Shown here one piece after another: positions 8,484-8,817 of a DNA stretch of 8,817 bases; position 1 is the stretch's first letter, and each line of letters begins with the position of its first letter. The notes under the pieces were generated by a model. It was given only the letters and a program-made list of their open reading frames with translations, did not search any database and was not told the origin of the DNA. The DNA comes from Actinomycetales bacterium (GTDB lineage Bacteria; Actinomycetota; Actinomycetes; Propionibacteriales; Nocardioidaceae), in the NCBI GenBank assembly GCA_012513165.1, contig JAAZCT010000342.1:1-8817 (forward strand), in the 5' to 3' direction. A program made the position numbers and the translations under genes.

Positions 8484-8817
8484 TTATGCCTTGCTCATCT
8501 CACGCGAAACGGTGGTTTCGAGATCGGACCACGAGTCAACGAACTTGGCGACTCCGTCGGCTTCAAGATGTGCGAAAACGGCGTCGAGATCGATGCCTGC
8601 TTCAGCCAGTGAGGCAAACACCGCAGCCGCCTGTGATTCACGGCCGGTGAGCGCATCGCCTTGGCTCTCTCCGTGGTCGCCCATCGCGAAAAGTGTTGCC
8701 TCTGGCATCGTATTGACCGAACCTGCAACAACTAGTTCGGTGACGTACTTTGTATCCGCATATGCAGGATCCTTGACGCCCGTCGAAGCCCACAGTGGGC
8801 GTTGGATGTTGGCTCCC
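8484..8817 (-). CDS. tal: Transaldolase, C-terminal part
   Basis: The last 110 codons of transaldolase, open to the window edge; the ATG at 8708 is internal, because the frame continues upstream with family sequence [15 protein letters not shown], then [19 protein letters not shown]. The enzyme moves a dihydroxyacetone unit between sedoheptulose 7-phosphate and glyceraldehyde 3-phosphate in the non-oxidative pentose phosphate pathway. The catalytic Schiff-base lysine lies upstream, outside the window. The C-terminus reads through [20 protein letters not shown] and [16 protein letters not shown], typical of the long actinobacterial transaldolases, which extend beyond the short fructose-6-phosphate aldolase-like forms. 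pgi follows after 4 nt in a different frame, so the two are separate proteins read from one transcript. A tkt gene is expected further upstream on the minus strand (inference from gene order in relatives). Confidence 0.95.
   Translation of the reverse strand, partial: GANIQRPLWASTGVKDPAYADTKYVTELVVAGSVNTMPEATLFAMGDHGESQGDALTGRESQAAAVFASLAEAGIDLDAVFAHLEADGVAKFVDSWSDLETTVSREMSKA

Overview
This window is a stretch of conserved core chromosome from an actinobacterium. The evidence is the set of lineage-specific genes (whiA, rbpA and the actinobacterial-type pgi) and the gene order uvrC-rapZ-yvcK-whiA-gap-pgk-tpiA-secG, which is well known from Streptomyces and Mycobacterium. GC content looks moderate by eye (mid to upper 50s percent), lower than in most soil actinomycetes, so a freshwater or small-genome actinobacterial lineage is possible. 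The genus cannot be fixed from these genes. GTG starts are common (rapZ, gap, pgk, secG and pgi).

Left part (1-3189, + strand): the 3' end of uvrC, then rapZ and yvcK joined by two 4-nt stop/start overlaps, then whiA after a 47-nt spacer. The spacer holds a near-perfect 10-bp inverted repeat just upstream of the strong whiA ribosome binding site. Middle part (3287-6901, + strand): gap, pgk, tpiA, secG and rbpA, packed with 13, -4, 14 and 1 nt between them and apparently one operon. It joins triose-phase glycolysis (TpiA, GapA, Pgk) to protein export (SecG) and to the housekeeping RNA polymerase activator RbpA. A 97-nt spacer separates whiA from gap and may hold the operon's own promoter or leader.

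Right part (6917-8817, - strand): the 3' end of tal (transaldolase) followed 4 nt later by pgi, transcribed towards rbpA. The two operons converge with only 15 nt between their stop codons. This matches the usual actinobacterial convergence of a tkt-tal-(pgi)-zwf-opcA-pgl operon with the gap operon, but zwf, opcA and pgl are not between pgi and rbpA here.

Together the genes cover central sugar phosphate metabolism (Pgi, Tal, TpiA, GapA, Pgk), UDP-GlcNAc/cell-envelope signalling (RapZ, YvcK), transcription control (WhiA, RbpA), DNA repair (UvrC) and secretion (SecG). No mobile element, CRISPR array, tRNA, rRNA or stretch over 100 nt without a gene was seen, and I find no convincing new multi-gene system. 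The most interesting points are the yvcK-whiA inverted repeat, the absent zwf-opcA-pgl block and the tal-pgi junction.
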